Assembly: GCA_963736355.1 (NCBI GenBank)
Contig: CAVTOO010000009.1
Location: 124,001-188,000, forward strand
DNA from: CAVTOO01 sp963736355
GTDB taxonomy: Bacteria > Pseudomonadota > Alphaproteobacteria > Rhizobiales > Xanthobacteraceae
Direction of reading: 5' to 3'
DNA length: 64,000 nt
The notes beneath the pieces were generated by a model. It did no database searches, was not told where the DNA came from, and was given only the letters and a program-made list of their open reading frames with translations. The translations under genes were made by a program, and so were the position numbers. Numbering within the stretch: the first letter of the stretch is position 1; the number at the start of each line of letters is the position of its first letter. Shown in pieces: positions 46,129-55,941 of this stretch.

Positions 46129-47144
46129 TGAACGCACTCACCGAAGCCGCGCACGCCGACAAATCGGGATGGACGGGGCGAGCGCTACTTGCCGCCTTCA
46201 TTGTGTTTGTGGTCGCGCTGCCATGGTACGGCAATAATTATGTGACCTATATGGCGACGCTGATTGCGATCAATATCATCGCCACCATGGGACTGAACAT
46301 CACTGTGGGCTATGCCGGGCTGCTGTCGGTTGGACACGCGGCGTTCGTCGGTGTCGGCGCCTATGTCTGCGCGCTCCTGTCGATACAAGGCGTGCCGATC
46401 TTCGTCTGCCTTGCCGCGGGTGCCGTCGCTGCCTTCGTCGCTGGTGTGATCTTCGGTCTTCCCGCATTGCGCATCAAAGGTGTCCATCTGGCGATCGCAA
46501 CGCTTGCAGCGCAATTTACGCTGTACTTCATTTTCCAGCGTTGGACGTCAGTAACCAATGGCGATAGCGGATTGCAGCTGCCGCAGACCTCGATATTCGG
46601 CATTGCGCTGAACTCTGAGACCCGGATGTATTACTTCATCCTTCCCTTTGCCGTGCTGCTCTGCATCGCTGCATCTAATCTCTTCAAGACGCGGGTTGGG
46701 CGTGCCTTCATTGCCGTTCGCGAACGCGACTATGCCGCATCGGTCCTCGGCGTCGACGTCACCTACGCCAAGCTTCTCGCCTTCGCGATTGGCGCCGCCT
46801 ATGCCGGCATCTCCGGCGGGCTGCTCGCGATCTTTCTGCGACTGGTCAATCCGGATCAGTTCCTCGTCTCGGTATCGATATTCTTCCTCGCGGCCGTGCT
46901 GGTCGGCGGACGCGGATCGGTCATCGGATCTGTGCTGGGCGCAGTCTTCATGACGATGATCCCGGAGCTGTTGCGCGTGATCGCCGAACTCAGCGTGTCC
47001 AGTACCAGCAGCCGTATCGGCGAGATCGCCACGCTACGCGAAATCGCCTTCGGCGCCATGATTGTGATATTCTTGCACCTGGACCCGCGCGGTCTGGTCG
47101 GCCTGATCGAGAAGCTCGGAGGACGTATCGAATTCCGCGGCTAA
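46128..47144 (+). CDS. Branched-chain-type ABC permease, LivM-like
   Basis: Intact 338-residue second permease: TMGLNITVGYAGLLSVGHAAFVGVGAYVCALL is the LivM signature, and VRERDYAASVLGVDVTYAKLLAF is the ATPase-coupling loop. It starts at ATG 46128 within the TGATGA overlap with livH. The binding-protein gene follows at 47222. Confidence 0.9.
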   Translation: MNALTEAAHADKSGWTGRALLAAFIVFVVALPWYGNNYVTYMATLIAINIIATMGLNITVGYAGLLSVGHAAFVGVGAYVCALLSIQGVPIFVCLAAGAVAAFVAGVIFGLPALRIKGVHLAIATLAAQFTLYFIFQRWTSVTNGDSGLQLPQTSIFGIALNSETRMYYFILPFAVLLCIAASNLFKTRVGRAFIAVRERDYAASVLGVDVTYAKLLAFAIGAAYAGISGGLLAIFLRLVNPDQFLVSVSIFFLAAVLVGGRGSVIGSVLGAVFMTMIPELLRVIAELSVSSTSSRIGEIATLREIAFGAMIVIFLHLDPRGLVGLIEKLGGRIEFRG

Positions 47145-47221
47145 TGTCGTGCGGAAGACAAAACCAAATGCCGGGAACCGGCATGATCAAGGGAAGAAAA
47201 GTTCATCCAGGGAGGACAACC

Positions 47222-48422
47222 ATGTCCACATTGACGAGACGTACTGCACTTGCACTGCCTCTTGCTCTTGGCCTCGCCCCGCGCGAAGGCTGGGCCCAGC
47301 AGGGCCCGATCAATCTCGGCATGATCGGGCCGCTCACGGGCCCCTTCGCCTTCACCGGCCAGCGCGAAATCATGGGCTGGCAGGACGCCATCGACTACGT
47401 CAACGCCAACGGCGGCGCTGAAGGCCGCAAGCTGGCGCTGATGACGCTCGAACTCCGAATACAAGGTCGATGTCGGCGTCGCACAGTGGAAGAAAGCGAT
47501 TGCGCAGGGTGAGTTGCACTTCGCCAAGGCAAACTCCATTCCGCTTGCCCGCGCCATGGCGCCGGAGAACAACGACCGCTACAAGATGCTGCTCGGCACC
47601 ACCGCCAACGGTTCGGCGCTGACCGAAGCGAACGGCTTCAAGTATTTCTTCATTCCGGCGCCGACTTACTCGGGTCTCGGCGAAATCGCCCTGCAGCAGA
47701 TCAAGAAGATGGCGGGCGCCGCCAAGCCGCGCATCGCCTTCGTCCATTCCAACATCGAGTTCGGCCGCGATCCGGCGCCCTACATCATTGAGCGCATCAA
47801 GTCGCTCGGCTTCGAATTGGCGCTGGAAGAAGAAACCGCAATGACAGGCGTCGACGTCACCGCCAGCGCCGTCAAGCTGCGTCAGGCGCGCCCGGACTTC
47901 ATCCTGTTCCACGGCTACGCCGGTAACGTCTGGCCTGACGTACTGCGTCTCACCCGCGACTACGGCATCAAGGCGCAGGCCATGGGCACGATCTGGGGCG
48001 TCGATCCGGATACCGTGAAGGGCATCGGCGAAGCGGCCGACGGCTTCATCGGCATCGTGCCGCACACGCTGCAGGTCAAGGGCAACAACAAGCCGACGAT
48101 CAAGGCTGTCGATGCGGCGCTGACGAAGCGCGACGCCGCCTATCCGGGTTATGGCGGCATCGGCTACATGAGCGGCTGGGCCTTCGTGCTGATGCTGCGC
48201 GAAGCCTTCGCCCGCACCATCAAGGCCGGCAAGCCGCTGGACGGGCCGAACCTGTTCGAACAGATCGCCGGCCTGAAGGACTGGGATTCGGGCGGCATCT
48301 TCGGCGCGCCGGTGACGGTCGTGAAGCAGGCGGTGCCGTTCGGTACGGTCTACAAGTACAACGTCAAGAACAACCAGGTTACGCTTGAGGCGCTCGCCGA
48401 AGGCGTGCGCGCGGACGTGTAA
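47222..48422 (+). CDS. Branched-chain-type periplasmic binding protein, LivK-like (one insertion)
   Basis: A signal peptide (RRTALALPLALGLAPREGWAQ) precedes a type I binding fold: NLGMIGPLTGPFAFTGQREIMGW, DAIDYVNANGGAEGRKL, and later PAPTYSGLGEIALQQIKKMAG. The frame breaks near 47452; removing one a gives TLDSEYKVDVGVAQWKKAI and an unbroken protein of about 399 residues. The ATG has AGGGAGG upstream. It supplies the ligand to the LivHMGF-like importer in the same operon. Confidence 0.87.
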
Positions 48423-48424
48423 TC

Positions 48425-49201
48425 GTGGCTGAACCGGTCCTTGAACTCACCGATCTGTCTGTCGTCTATACCGGCGGTGTTCAGGGGCTGGTCAGTCTGT
48501 CGTTGAAAATCCCGCCGGGCAGCGTCGTGTCGCTGCTCGGCTCCAACGGCGCCGGAAAGTCGACGACGCTCAAGGCTATTTCCAATCTGCTGCCGTTCGA
48601 AGGTGGCAAGGTCGCTCAGGGCTCGATCCGTTTTGAAGGGCGCGAGATCGTCGGCATTGCCGCGCATCGCCTCGCCCGGTCCGGCCTGCTGCATGTACGT
48701 GAAGGCCGGCGTGTGTTCCCGACCATGACCGTGCAGGAAAATCTTGTCGCGGCCTCCTATGCGTTGAACGGCCGCGCACCGCTCAACCTGAAGGAGCGCT
48801 GCGACGACATCTACACGCTGTTTCCGCATCTCGAGCGGCGCAAATCGCTGCTGGCCGGGTTCCTGTCCGGCGGCGAACAGCAGATGCTGGCGATCGGGCG
48901 CGCGCTTGTCGGCGAGCCCAAGCTTATGCTGATCGACGAAGCGTCGCTCGGCCTCGCGCCTGTTATCGCCGCCGACATCTTCAACACCATCACCAAGATC
49001 AACCGCGAGCGCGGCATCAGCGTTCTTCTGGTCGAGCAGAACGCGGCTCTCGCTTTGAAACACTCGTCCTACGGCTACGTCATCGACAACGGACGCGTGG
49101 TGATCGAAGGCCCGTCGGCTGACCTGCGTAAAAATCCAACCGTGATCGAGCGCTATATGGGTGGCTCGGCGGATACGACAAAAGCAACAATGCCGGCATG
49201 A
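48425..49201 (+). CDS. Branched-chain-type ABC ATPase, LivF-like
   Basis: Intact 258-residue second ATPase of the importer: Walker A LLGSNGAGKSTTLKAI, signature FLSGGEQQMLAIGRAL, Walker B LMLIDEASLGLAP and the VEQN loop typical of LivF. GTG start 2 bases after the binding-protein stop. Its stop overlaps the GMC oxidoreductase start as ATGA. Confidence 0.92.
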   Translation: MAEPVLELTDLSVVYTGGVQGLVSLSLKIPPGSVVSLLGSNGAGKSTTLKAISNLLPFEGGKVAQGSIRFEGREIVGIAAHRLARSGLLHVREGRRVFPTMTVQENLVAASYALNGRAPLNLKERCDDIYTLFPHLERRKSLLAGFLSGGEQQMLAIGRALVGEPKLMLIDEASLGLAPVIAADIFNTITKINRERGISVLLVEQNAALALKHSSYGYVIDNGRVVIEGPSADLRKNPTVIERYMGGSADTTKATMPA

Positions 49202-50937
49202 CGGCAGTCGCGAAGGATACTTCCCGGATGTTCGATACCATCATTGTCGGCGGCGGTTCGGCCGGCTCCGTTCTCGCCAATCGCCTGTCGGCACGCAGCA
49301 ACCACACCGTTCTGCTTTGCGAAGCGGGCATGGACACGCCGCCCGGCCACGTGCCGGACGAGATTTCCGACAGCTACTGGGTTCGCGCCTATCTCAATCC
49401 GAAGTTCCTGTGGAACGATCTGCGCGTCACCACGCAGCCGATCTCGCACAACGATCCCACTGCCAGCCGTCCCGCGCCACGCCGCTACGAGCAGGCGCGC
49501 GTGATGGGTGGCGGCTCCTCGATCAACGGCCAGCTCGCCAATCGCGGCTCGCCGCACGATTACAATGATTGGGAGAAGCGCGGCGCGACCGGCTGGAACT
49601 GGGACAACGTGCTGCCCTACTTCAGGAAGGTCGAGCGCGATATGGACTTCGACGGTCCCTATCACGGCAAGGAAGGCCGCATCCCCGTGAGCCGTATCTT
49701 CGAGGAGCAATGGTGCGGCCACATGAAGGCCTCCGCCAAGGCGCTTGAAGAGATGGGCTTCGAGTATCTGCCCGACCAGAACGGCGAGTTCAAAAAGGGC
49801 TATTTCCCGATCACCATGTCGAACGTCTATGACCGCCGCGTCTCGGCTGCGGTCGGCTACCTGGACGGCGCGACGCGTGCCCGCAAGAACCTCACCATCT
49901 CGCCGTTGACGCATGTCACCAAACTGTTGTTCGAGGGCACGCGCTGCGTTGGCATCCGCGCCACGATCAACGGCCAGGACCAGGAATTCCGCGGCAAGGA
50001 GATCATTCTCTCCAGCGGCGCGTTGCATTCACCGGCGCACCTGCTGCGCGCGGGCATCGGCCCGGTCGGCCATCTGCGCGAGATGGGCATCGACGTGCTG
50101 GCGGACGTTCCCGGCGTCGGCCGCAACCTGATGGATCATCCTGCCGTCGTCGTCGCGGCTTTCATGGACCCGGCGATGCGGCTCGGCAAGATCACGCGGC
50201 GTCACGCGGTCATCGGCGCGCGCTGGTCGTCGGAGCAGGAAGGCACGCCGCCCGGCGACATGTACATGGCGGTCTTGAGCAAATCGACATGGCACGCGGT
50301 CGGCGAACAGATCGGCTCGATGCTTGTCTTCATCAACAGGCCGTTCTCGGAAGCAGGCGAAGTCAAGCTCAAGAGCGCCAGCCCGCACGATGAGCCGGAG
50401 GTCAATTTCAACCTCCTGTCCGATCATCGCGACGTGACGCGCCTGCTCGACGGCGTCAAGCTCGCCGCGCGCATGCATGCGACCAAGGCACTCAGCGCCG
50501 TGACCAGCGATCTGTTCCCGGCCTATTACAGCGACCGCATGCGGCAATACATTTCGGTCAACGAGAAGAACCGCGTCATGACCGCGGCGCTCGCCAAGCT
50601 GCTCGATGGCCCGGCGGCTCTGCGCAGGTTCCTGCTGCGCAACGTCATCGCCGAGACCTACACGATGGACGATGTTCTCAACAACGAGGAGATCGGTCAG
50701 GATTTCGTGCGTCGCTCCGCCACCGGCGTCTGGCACGCGACTTCGACATGCAAGATGGGTGCGGCCGACGATCCGATGGCCGTGACGGACCCGACCGGCC
50801 GCGTGCGCGGCGTTCAGGGCCTGCGCGTGGTGGATGCGTCGATCTTTCCGTTCGTGCCGTGCGCCAACACCAATTTCCCGACCATGATGACGGCCGAGAA
50901 AATCGCGGACGCAATCATTCAGGGCAATACGGCGTAG
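49198..50937 (+). CDS. GMC-family FAD oxidoreductase (choline dehydrogenase-like)
   Basis: This 579-residue flavoenzyme opens with FDTIIVGGGSAGSVLANRLS (FAD-binding). It has the GMC signature ARVMGGGSSINGQLANRGSPHDYNDW, active-site His in GVWHATSTCKMG, and a C-terminal CANTNFPTMMTAEKIADAI. Such enzymes oxidise alcohols. Its four-base overlap with livF puts it in the importer operon, so the imported ligand or its product is probably an alcohol substrate (inference). ATG at 49228 is an alternative start. Confidence 0.9.
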   Translation: MTAVAKDTSRMFDTIIVGGGSAGSVLANRLSARSNHTVLLCEAGMDTPPGHVPDEISDSYWVRAYLNPKFLWNDLRVTTQPISHNDPTASRPAPRRYEQARVMGGGSSINGQLANRGSPHDYNDWEKRGATGWNWDNVLPYFRKVERDMDFDGPYHGKEGRIPVSRIFEEQWCGHMKASAKALEEMGFEYLPDQNGEFKKGYFPITMSNVYDRRVSAAVGYLDGATRARKNLTISPLTHVTKLLFEGTRCVGIRATINGQDQEFRGKEIILSSGALHSPAHLLRAGIGPVGHLREMGIDVLADVPGVGRNLMDHPAVVVAAFMDPAMRLGKITRRHAVIGARWSSEQEGTPPGDMYMAVLSKSTWHAVGEQIGSMLVFINRPFSEAGEVKLKSASPHDEPEVNFNLLSDHRDVTRLLDGVKLAARMHATKALSAVTSDLFPAYYSDRMRQYISVNEKNRVMTAALAKLLDGPAALRRFLLRNVIAETYTMDDVLNNEEIGQDFVRRSATGVWHATSTCKMGAADDPMAVTDPTGRVRGVQGLRVVDASIFPFVPCANTNFPTMMTAEKIADAIIQGNTA

Positions 50938-51666
50938 ATATCGCCGGAGTTCGCTTCGTGCGGCAGGTCTGACAGCCATCGGCCGATGCTCTCGGCCGAC
51001 TGCCAGCCCGCGTGCACCATCGTCTGGCTTTCGCCCAGCGCGGCGTTGAACTGCGTGTAGCCAAGCGCCGCACACAGCTTCAGACATTCATGCGCTACGT
51101 CGCGCTGGATCGTCGTGAACTCGAACGACAGCGCTTTCACCGGCGCGCTTAAGCCGGCCAGTGCTTCGGCTTCAAAGCCTTCGACGTCGATCTTGATAAA
51201 AGCCGGCTTGCCATAGCGCGCGATCAATTCATCGAGCGAGACGCCGGCGACGTCGACCGCACCTGTCCAGCGCTCATTGTCCCAATTTTTGGCGCCCTTT
51301 GCCGCGTCGATGAACTCACGCGACGCCGTTGCGATGGTCGGATTGGCCGGGTTGAGGTTGAGCGTCACGGTCCCGGGCTTGCGCGCGGCGGCGGCGTGCA
51401 CGAGCGTGACGTTGCGGTCGCGGCCGTAGATCCAGCGCAGCACGCGGATCAGCGGGGCCTGCGGCTCCAAGCGCGACGACGCGCGCGCCGAGGCGGCGGA
51501 ACGAGCCGATGCGGTCACCGACATGGGAGCCGATGTCGAATACGAGATCGCCCGGCTTGACGAAGCGGGTGTACATCGCATCCATCGCCGTGCGGTGTTG
51601 CCGGTCACCGTAATAGATGCGCAGCGAGCGGACCACCCCATAGGCGGTCTTGAGACTAGCGAGCAT
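50919..51666 (-). CDS. FkbM-family methyltransferase (one insertion)
   Basis: SAM-dependent methyltransferase of the FkbM type, about 248 residues corrected. Motif I is VFDIGSHVGDRIGSFRRLG near residue 43, and the family KIDVEGFEAEALAGL lies near 155-170. The frame breaks at about 51470, where one extra base splits RVVAL from EPQAPLIRVLRWIYGRD. FkbM enzymes O-methylate sugars or polyketides. It overlaps the end of the glucan glucosyltransferase gene by 11 bases, so the two are coupled and it may methylate a glucan or lipid sugar made by it. Its tail overlaps the GMC gene by 19 bases. Confidence 0.82.
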
Positions 51667-53438
51667 GGCCGGCCGCCAGATTGGCCTCGATCACCGGCAA
51701 TCGCAGCGCCTTGAGCATCGGAGGCGGCTGCCGTTCTTCCGGCAACTGACAAATGCCATTGCGCACGCACCAGGCGCCGATTGCGAGAGAGGCCGTCGAG
51801 ACCGCGAAGGGGATGGCGAGCGCCATGCCCAATGTCGCGAACAGCGCATACGGCATGAGCCCGGGCGCCTGCGACCACACCGTGCCGAGCACGAGCAGGC
51901 CGGCGAGCGTGTGCGGCCAGTACTGGCTCACAGCCTCGTCGAACGGAATCTCATGGCTGTCGCGCGACTGCGCCATCCACGAAATGCTGCGCCCGGTCAA
52001 AAGGCGCGTGACAAAAACCGTATGCACCAGGCTGACGATCGGCAGCAGCAGGATCGAGAAGATCATCTCGACGACAAAGCTGATCGCAAATCGCGATGCG
52101 CCGCCGAAGGTTGCGCGCAGTTGCGGCGACAGCAGCACGTCGATGCCGGTCGCGATCTTGGGCGCGAACATCATCGTGAAACCGATGGCGAACAGCAGAA
52201 CGCCGAGATCGGCGCGCATCGGTATGAGGGTGCCGCCGGATGCGGCCGATAACGCGGCGAGCGCGATGAAGACAATCCAGATCGGCCAGACGAAATACAT
52301 CAGGATGGCAAAGGCGATCTGGAAACGACTCACCGGCTTGATGCCGGGCATGCCGACCAGCCGCCAATACTGCATATTGCCCTGGCACCAGCGCACGTCG
52401 CGGCGAATGAACTCCGTCACCGTCGGCGGGTTTTCCTCCCAGCCGAGGTTTTCTTCGGGCAATACGCGCACGTCGAACCCGGCGCGGCGCATCAGCACCG
52501 CCTCGATCTGGTCGTGACTGAGGATGTGTCCGCCGAGCAGGCCGCGCCCCGACAGCACCGGCAATTCGCAATGCTCGGTAAAAGGCTTCAGGCGGATGAT
52601 GGCGTTATGGCCCCAATAGGGCCCGCAATCGCCCTGCCACCACGCGCTGCCGATGGTGAAAGAGCGCATGCCGAGCCGCATGCCGAACTGGAACATGCGC
52701 GCAAACGCGCTCGCGGACGGCAGGCCCACGACCAGCGCTTGCAGGATTCCGAGTTTCGGATCGGCCTGCATGATGCGCACCATGCGCAGACTCGCAGGCG
52801 CGGTGATGATGCTGTCGGCGTCGAGCGTGATGGCGAAGTCGTGGTTTCCGCCCCAGCGCTCGCAGAAGTCGCGGAAATTGCCGGCCTTGAATCCGGTGTT
52901 GATCTCGCGCAGCCGATAAGTGATCGCGATCCGGCCCTGCCATTGCGCGCTCATCTCCTCGAACAACGCCATCTCGGCCGCGGCCACGGTCTTGTCGGAG
53001 GTATCGCTCAGCACATAGAGATGAAAGCGCCCACCCTCACCGCTTGCGACAAGGTCCTCAAGCAGCGGCGCGAGATTGCGGGCCACGCGCGTCGGGATTT
53101 CATTGCGGACGCAGATGACGATCGCGGTCGATGCCGTGACCGGCTCGTCGCCGCGCACCAGCCGAACCTGCGGCGTCACGGCTGCAATCGGGTCGGCGGC
53201 AAAGCGCATCAGGAGGAATCCGATGGTCGAATTCCAGAACCCGATCACGAACCAGGGCAGCCAGAGTACGAACAGCACCAGGATGATCGAGATCGAGGGC
53301 CGACAGTCCGCCGGGCGCCAATGCTGCAGCTGCGAGCCAGACCATCCCGACCATGGTCGTCCCGGTCAGGCCCACATAGAGCCCGCGGCGGGCCCACAGG
53401 GGCATCGAGGCCATCGCGGCCGGGCTGGACACTTGCAT
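51656..53438 (-). CDS. opgH: Glucan glucosyltransferase OpgH/MdoH (one insertion)
   Basis: Membrane glycosyltransferase (GT2) that makes the beta-glucan backbone of osmoregulated periplasmic glucans. Seen: N-terminal helices (LYVGLTGTTMVGMVWLAAAAL), AIVICVRNEIPTRVARNL, the Asp motif FAITLDADSIIT, the QxxRW-type RRDVRWCQGNMQYW, and several C-terminal helices. The frame breaks at about 53290; removing one g gives LDLIILVLFVLWLPWFVIG and a protein of about 593 residues. Start at 53438 (MQVSSPAAMASMPLW) is the best guess. No opgG is beside it. An FkbM methyltransferase follows instead. Confidence 0.88.
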
Positions 53439-53512
53439 CACGGGATCACTGTTTTTTATGCGGCGGGACGGTATAGCAGTGGGATAAGACCCGTCCAAGG
53501 CAGGATTATTCC

Positions 53513-54487
53513 GTGACGAGCGCGACTTCCGAGGCATTGTGGTACGCGGCCCCCGGCCGGGCGGAAATCCGTCCGCAGCCGCTTGGCGCAACGAAATCGG
53601 GCGACGTCCGCGTCCGCGCGCTGTTCAGCGCCATCAGCCGCGGCACCGAACGGCTGGTGATGTCAGGCCGTGTCCCGCCGACCGAGTTTGAGCGCATGCG
53701 CGCGCCCTTCATGGACGGCGCGTTTCCGTTCCCGGTCAAATATGGCTACGCCTGTGTCGGCCGCGCCGAGACCGGGGCGCTGGCGGGCCGGACTGTCTTC
53801 GCCCTCTATCCGCATCAGACGCTGTTCGATGTGCCTGAGGCGTCGGCCCTGCCCGTGCCCGAGGGCGTGCCCCCGCAGCGCGCGGTCCTGGCCGCCAACG
53901 TGGAAACCGCGCTCAACGCTGTGTGGGATGCCGCCCCCGGCCCCGGCGACCGCATTGGCGTGGTCGGTGCGGGTGTCGTCGGCGCGCTGGTCGCCTGGCT
54001 CTGCGGCAGCCTCACCGGCGCCGAGGTGACGCTGATCGATATCGACCCGGCACGCGCTGCTCTGGCACACGCACTGGGTGTCCGTTTCGCCGCGCCGGAG
54101 GATGCACCGGCCGATTGCGATGTGGTGTTTCATGTGAGTGCGTCTGCGCCGGGCCTCGCAACCGCGCTGCAGATCGCGGGTGTTGAGGCAACCGTTGTCG
54201 AGTTGAGCTGGTACGGCACGGACAGCATCCCGACACCGTTGGGCGGCGCGTTTCACAGTCGCCGTCTGAAGCTTGTGTCCAGTCAGGTCGGCCAGGTCGC
54301 GCCGTCGCATCGCCCGCGCTGGACCTATCGCCGCCGTCTCGAAAAGGCGCTCAGTCTGCTGGTCGATCCGCGCCTCGACGTGCTGCTGGCGCCTGCCATT
54401 GATTTTCACGACCTGCCGGCGCAATTGTCGGCCATCCTGACCGCCAGCGGCGGCGCTCCCTGCCCCGTCATCCGCTATCCCGCCTGA
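53513..54487 (+). CDS. MDR-family zinc-type alcohol dehydrogenase-like protein
   Basis: This 324-residue protein is a medium-chain dehydrogenase/reductase with nucleotide-binding motif GVVGAGVVGALVAWL near residue 145. The usual catalytic-zinc site of the N-terminal domain is replaced: where GHE is normal it reads KYGYACVGR, and no structural-zinc cysteine lobe is present. SRGTERLVMSGRVP is typical of this uncharacterised branch. It heads a packed set with the PTPS homologue 18 bases downstream, then a glycosyltransferase and methyltransferase. The substrate is unknown; a reduction step in a pteridine-like pathway is a guess from context. Confidence 0.75.
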   Translation: MTSATSEALWYAAPGRAEIRPQPLGATKSGDVRVRALFSAISRGTERLVMSGRVPPTEFERMRAPFMDGAFPFPVKYGYACVGRAETGALAGRTVFALYPHQTLFDVPEASALPVPEGVPPQRAVLAANVETALNAVWDAAPGPGDRIGVVGAGVVGALVAWLCGSLTGAEVTLIDIDPARAALAHALGVRFAAPEDAPADCDVVFHVSASAPGLATALQIAGVEATVVELSWYGTDSIPTPLGGAFHSRRLKLVSSQVGQVAPSHRPRWTYRRRLEKALSLLVDPRLDVLLAPAIDFHDLPAQLSAILTASGGAPCPVIRYPA

Positions 54488-54505
54488 CAACGATTGAGGT
54501 TGCCC

Positions 54506-54904
54506 GTGTTTGCCGTTGAGATCCGCGACCATGTGATGATCGCCCATTCATTCAAGGGCGCGGTGTTCGGCCCGGCGCAGGCACTGCACGGCGCGACCTT
54601 TGTCATCGATGCCGCCTTCATCGCCGAGACGCTCGACGCCAACGGCATCGTCGTCGATATCGGCTGCGCGCTCGATGTGCTCAAAGCAACGCTGAAGCCC
54701 TTGAACTATCGCAACCTCGACGACATGGCCGAATTTCGCGGCAGCAACACCACCACCGAAGTCATCTGCAAATATGTCTTCGATCAATTGGCCGCAGCTG
54801 CACGCGCCGGCAAGCTCGGCCGCGACGCCAAAGAGCTGAAGGCGATCCGTATCACCATCTCAGAGTCGCATGTTGCGCGTGCCTGGTACGAGGCTGCGCT
54901 TTGA
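54506..54904 (+). CDS. 6-pyruvoyltetrahydropterin synthase/QueD homologue lacking the usual catalytic residues
   Basis: This 132-residue T-fold protein belongs to the PTPS/QueD family. GTG at 54506 is the start because GAGGT lies five bases upstream and MFAVEIRDHVMIAHSF is a natural opening; TTG at 54494 is less likely. Compared with the family pattern as I know it, zinc ligands H14 (IAHSF) and H28 (LHGAT) are kept, but the third (second His of HGH) is A30. The catalytic Cys four residues before HGH is A24, and the Asp-His of LDHxxLN is Asn-Tyr (PLNYRNLDD). The substrate-anchoring Glu near the C-terminus (ISESHVARAWYE) is kept. It may bind a pterin without the normal chemistry. Confidence 0.82.
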   Translation: MFAVEIRDHVMIAHSFKGAVFGPAQALHGATFVIDAAFIAETLDANGIVVDIGCALDVLKATLKPLNYRNLDDMAEFRGSNTTTEVICKYVFDQLAAAARAGKLGRDAKELKAIRITISESHVARAWYEAAL

Positions 54905-55941
54905 CGCATCTCGCCTTCGCCATTCCCGGCGATCTCGATGCGCCGACCGGCGGCTATGCCTATGACCGCCGCATGATTGCGGGCCTGCGCGGGCTCGGCT
55001 GGAGCGTCGATGTCGTGCCGCTGGGCGACGGGTTTCCAGCGCCATCGCGCGACGACCGCAATGCCGCGATGGCGCAATTGCGCGCACTGCCGCCCAAGTA
55101 CCCTGTCGTTGTCGACGGCCTCGCCCTTGGCGCCTTGCCTGAGGCCGAGACCTTGCGCGACTCCCATCGCCTCATCGCGCTGGTGCATCACCCGCTCGCG
55201 CTTGAAACAGGTCTTTCCTCGCAAGCCGCGCAGGCGCTGCGAGAGAGCGAACGTCGTGCGCTGCGCGGTGTGTGTCATGTCATCGTGACAAGCGATGCAA
55301 CGGCGCGGACGGTCGCTGCCGACTACGGCGTGGATGCCTCGTCGATCACGGTGATCAAACCCGGCACCGACCGCCGCACTGCAGCGTCCGGCTCCAAAGG
55401 CCCGCTTGCGCTGCTTGCGGTCGGCTCGCTCGTGCCGCGCAAGGGTTACGATGTGTTGCTCGCCGCTCTCGCCAAGCTTGTCGATTTACCCTGGCAGCTG
55501 ACAATTGCCGGCTCCGCCCGCGATGAAGCGACAGCCCGCAGTGTGGCCGATGATATTGCGCGGTACCGGCTTGGCGACCGTGTGCGCGTCGCCGGTGCCG
55601 TGTCCGACGCCGAACTGGCAGACCTTTACAACGCCGCCGATGTCTTCGTGCTGGCCTCCCGTTTCGAAGGCTTCGGCATGGTCTATTCCGAGGCTGTGGC
55701 GCATGGCTTGCCGGTGATCGGCACCACGGCCGGCGCGATCCGCGAAGCCGTGCCGGAAGGCGCGGGCCTGCTCGTTCCGCCGGACGATATCCCGGCGCTG
55801 ACTGCGGCACTGCGCACGATGATCGGCGACGAGGCCGCGCGCCGCATCTATGCTGAGACAGCGCGTCGCGTCGCATCGTCGCTGCCGACATGGGACGATG
55901 CGGCCCAGCGCTTCGCGCGGGCTATTGAAGGACTGGTATGA
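54901..55941 (+). CDS. GT4-family glycosyltransferase
   Basis: This 346-residue GT-B enzyme carries the GT4 pattern: N-terminal FAIPGDLDAPTGGYAYDRRM, then in the C-terminal half AVGSLVPRKGYDVLLAAL, VRVAGAVSDAELADLYNAADVFVLAS and the sugar-nucleotide-binding E-x7-E in FEGFGMVYSEAVAHGLPVIGT. TTG at 54901 overlaps the PTPS stop (TTGA), so translation is coupled. With a pterin-family protein as its neighbour, glycosylation of a pteridine (as in cyanobacterial and Chlorobium pterin glycosides) is a reasonable hypothesis; envelope sugars are the alternative. Confidence 0.85.
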   Translation: MTHLAFAIPGDLDAPTGGYAYDRRMIAGLRGLGWSVDVVPLGDGFPAPSRDDRNAAMAQLRALPPKYPVVVDGLALGALPEAETLRDSHRLIALVHHPLALETGLSSQAAQALRESERRALRGVCHVIVTSDATARTVAADYGVDASSITVIKPGTDRRTAASGSKGPLALLAVGSLVPRKGYDVLLAALAKLVDLPWQLTIAGSARDEATARSVADDIARYRLGDRVRVAGAVSDAELADLYNAADVFVLASRFEGFGMVYSEAVAHGLPVIGTTAGAIREAVPEGAGLLVPPDDIPALTAALRTMIGDEAARRIYAETARRVASSLPTWDDAAQRFARAIEGLV

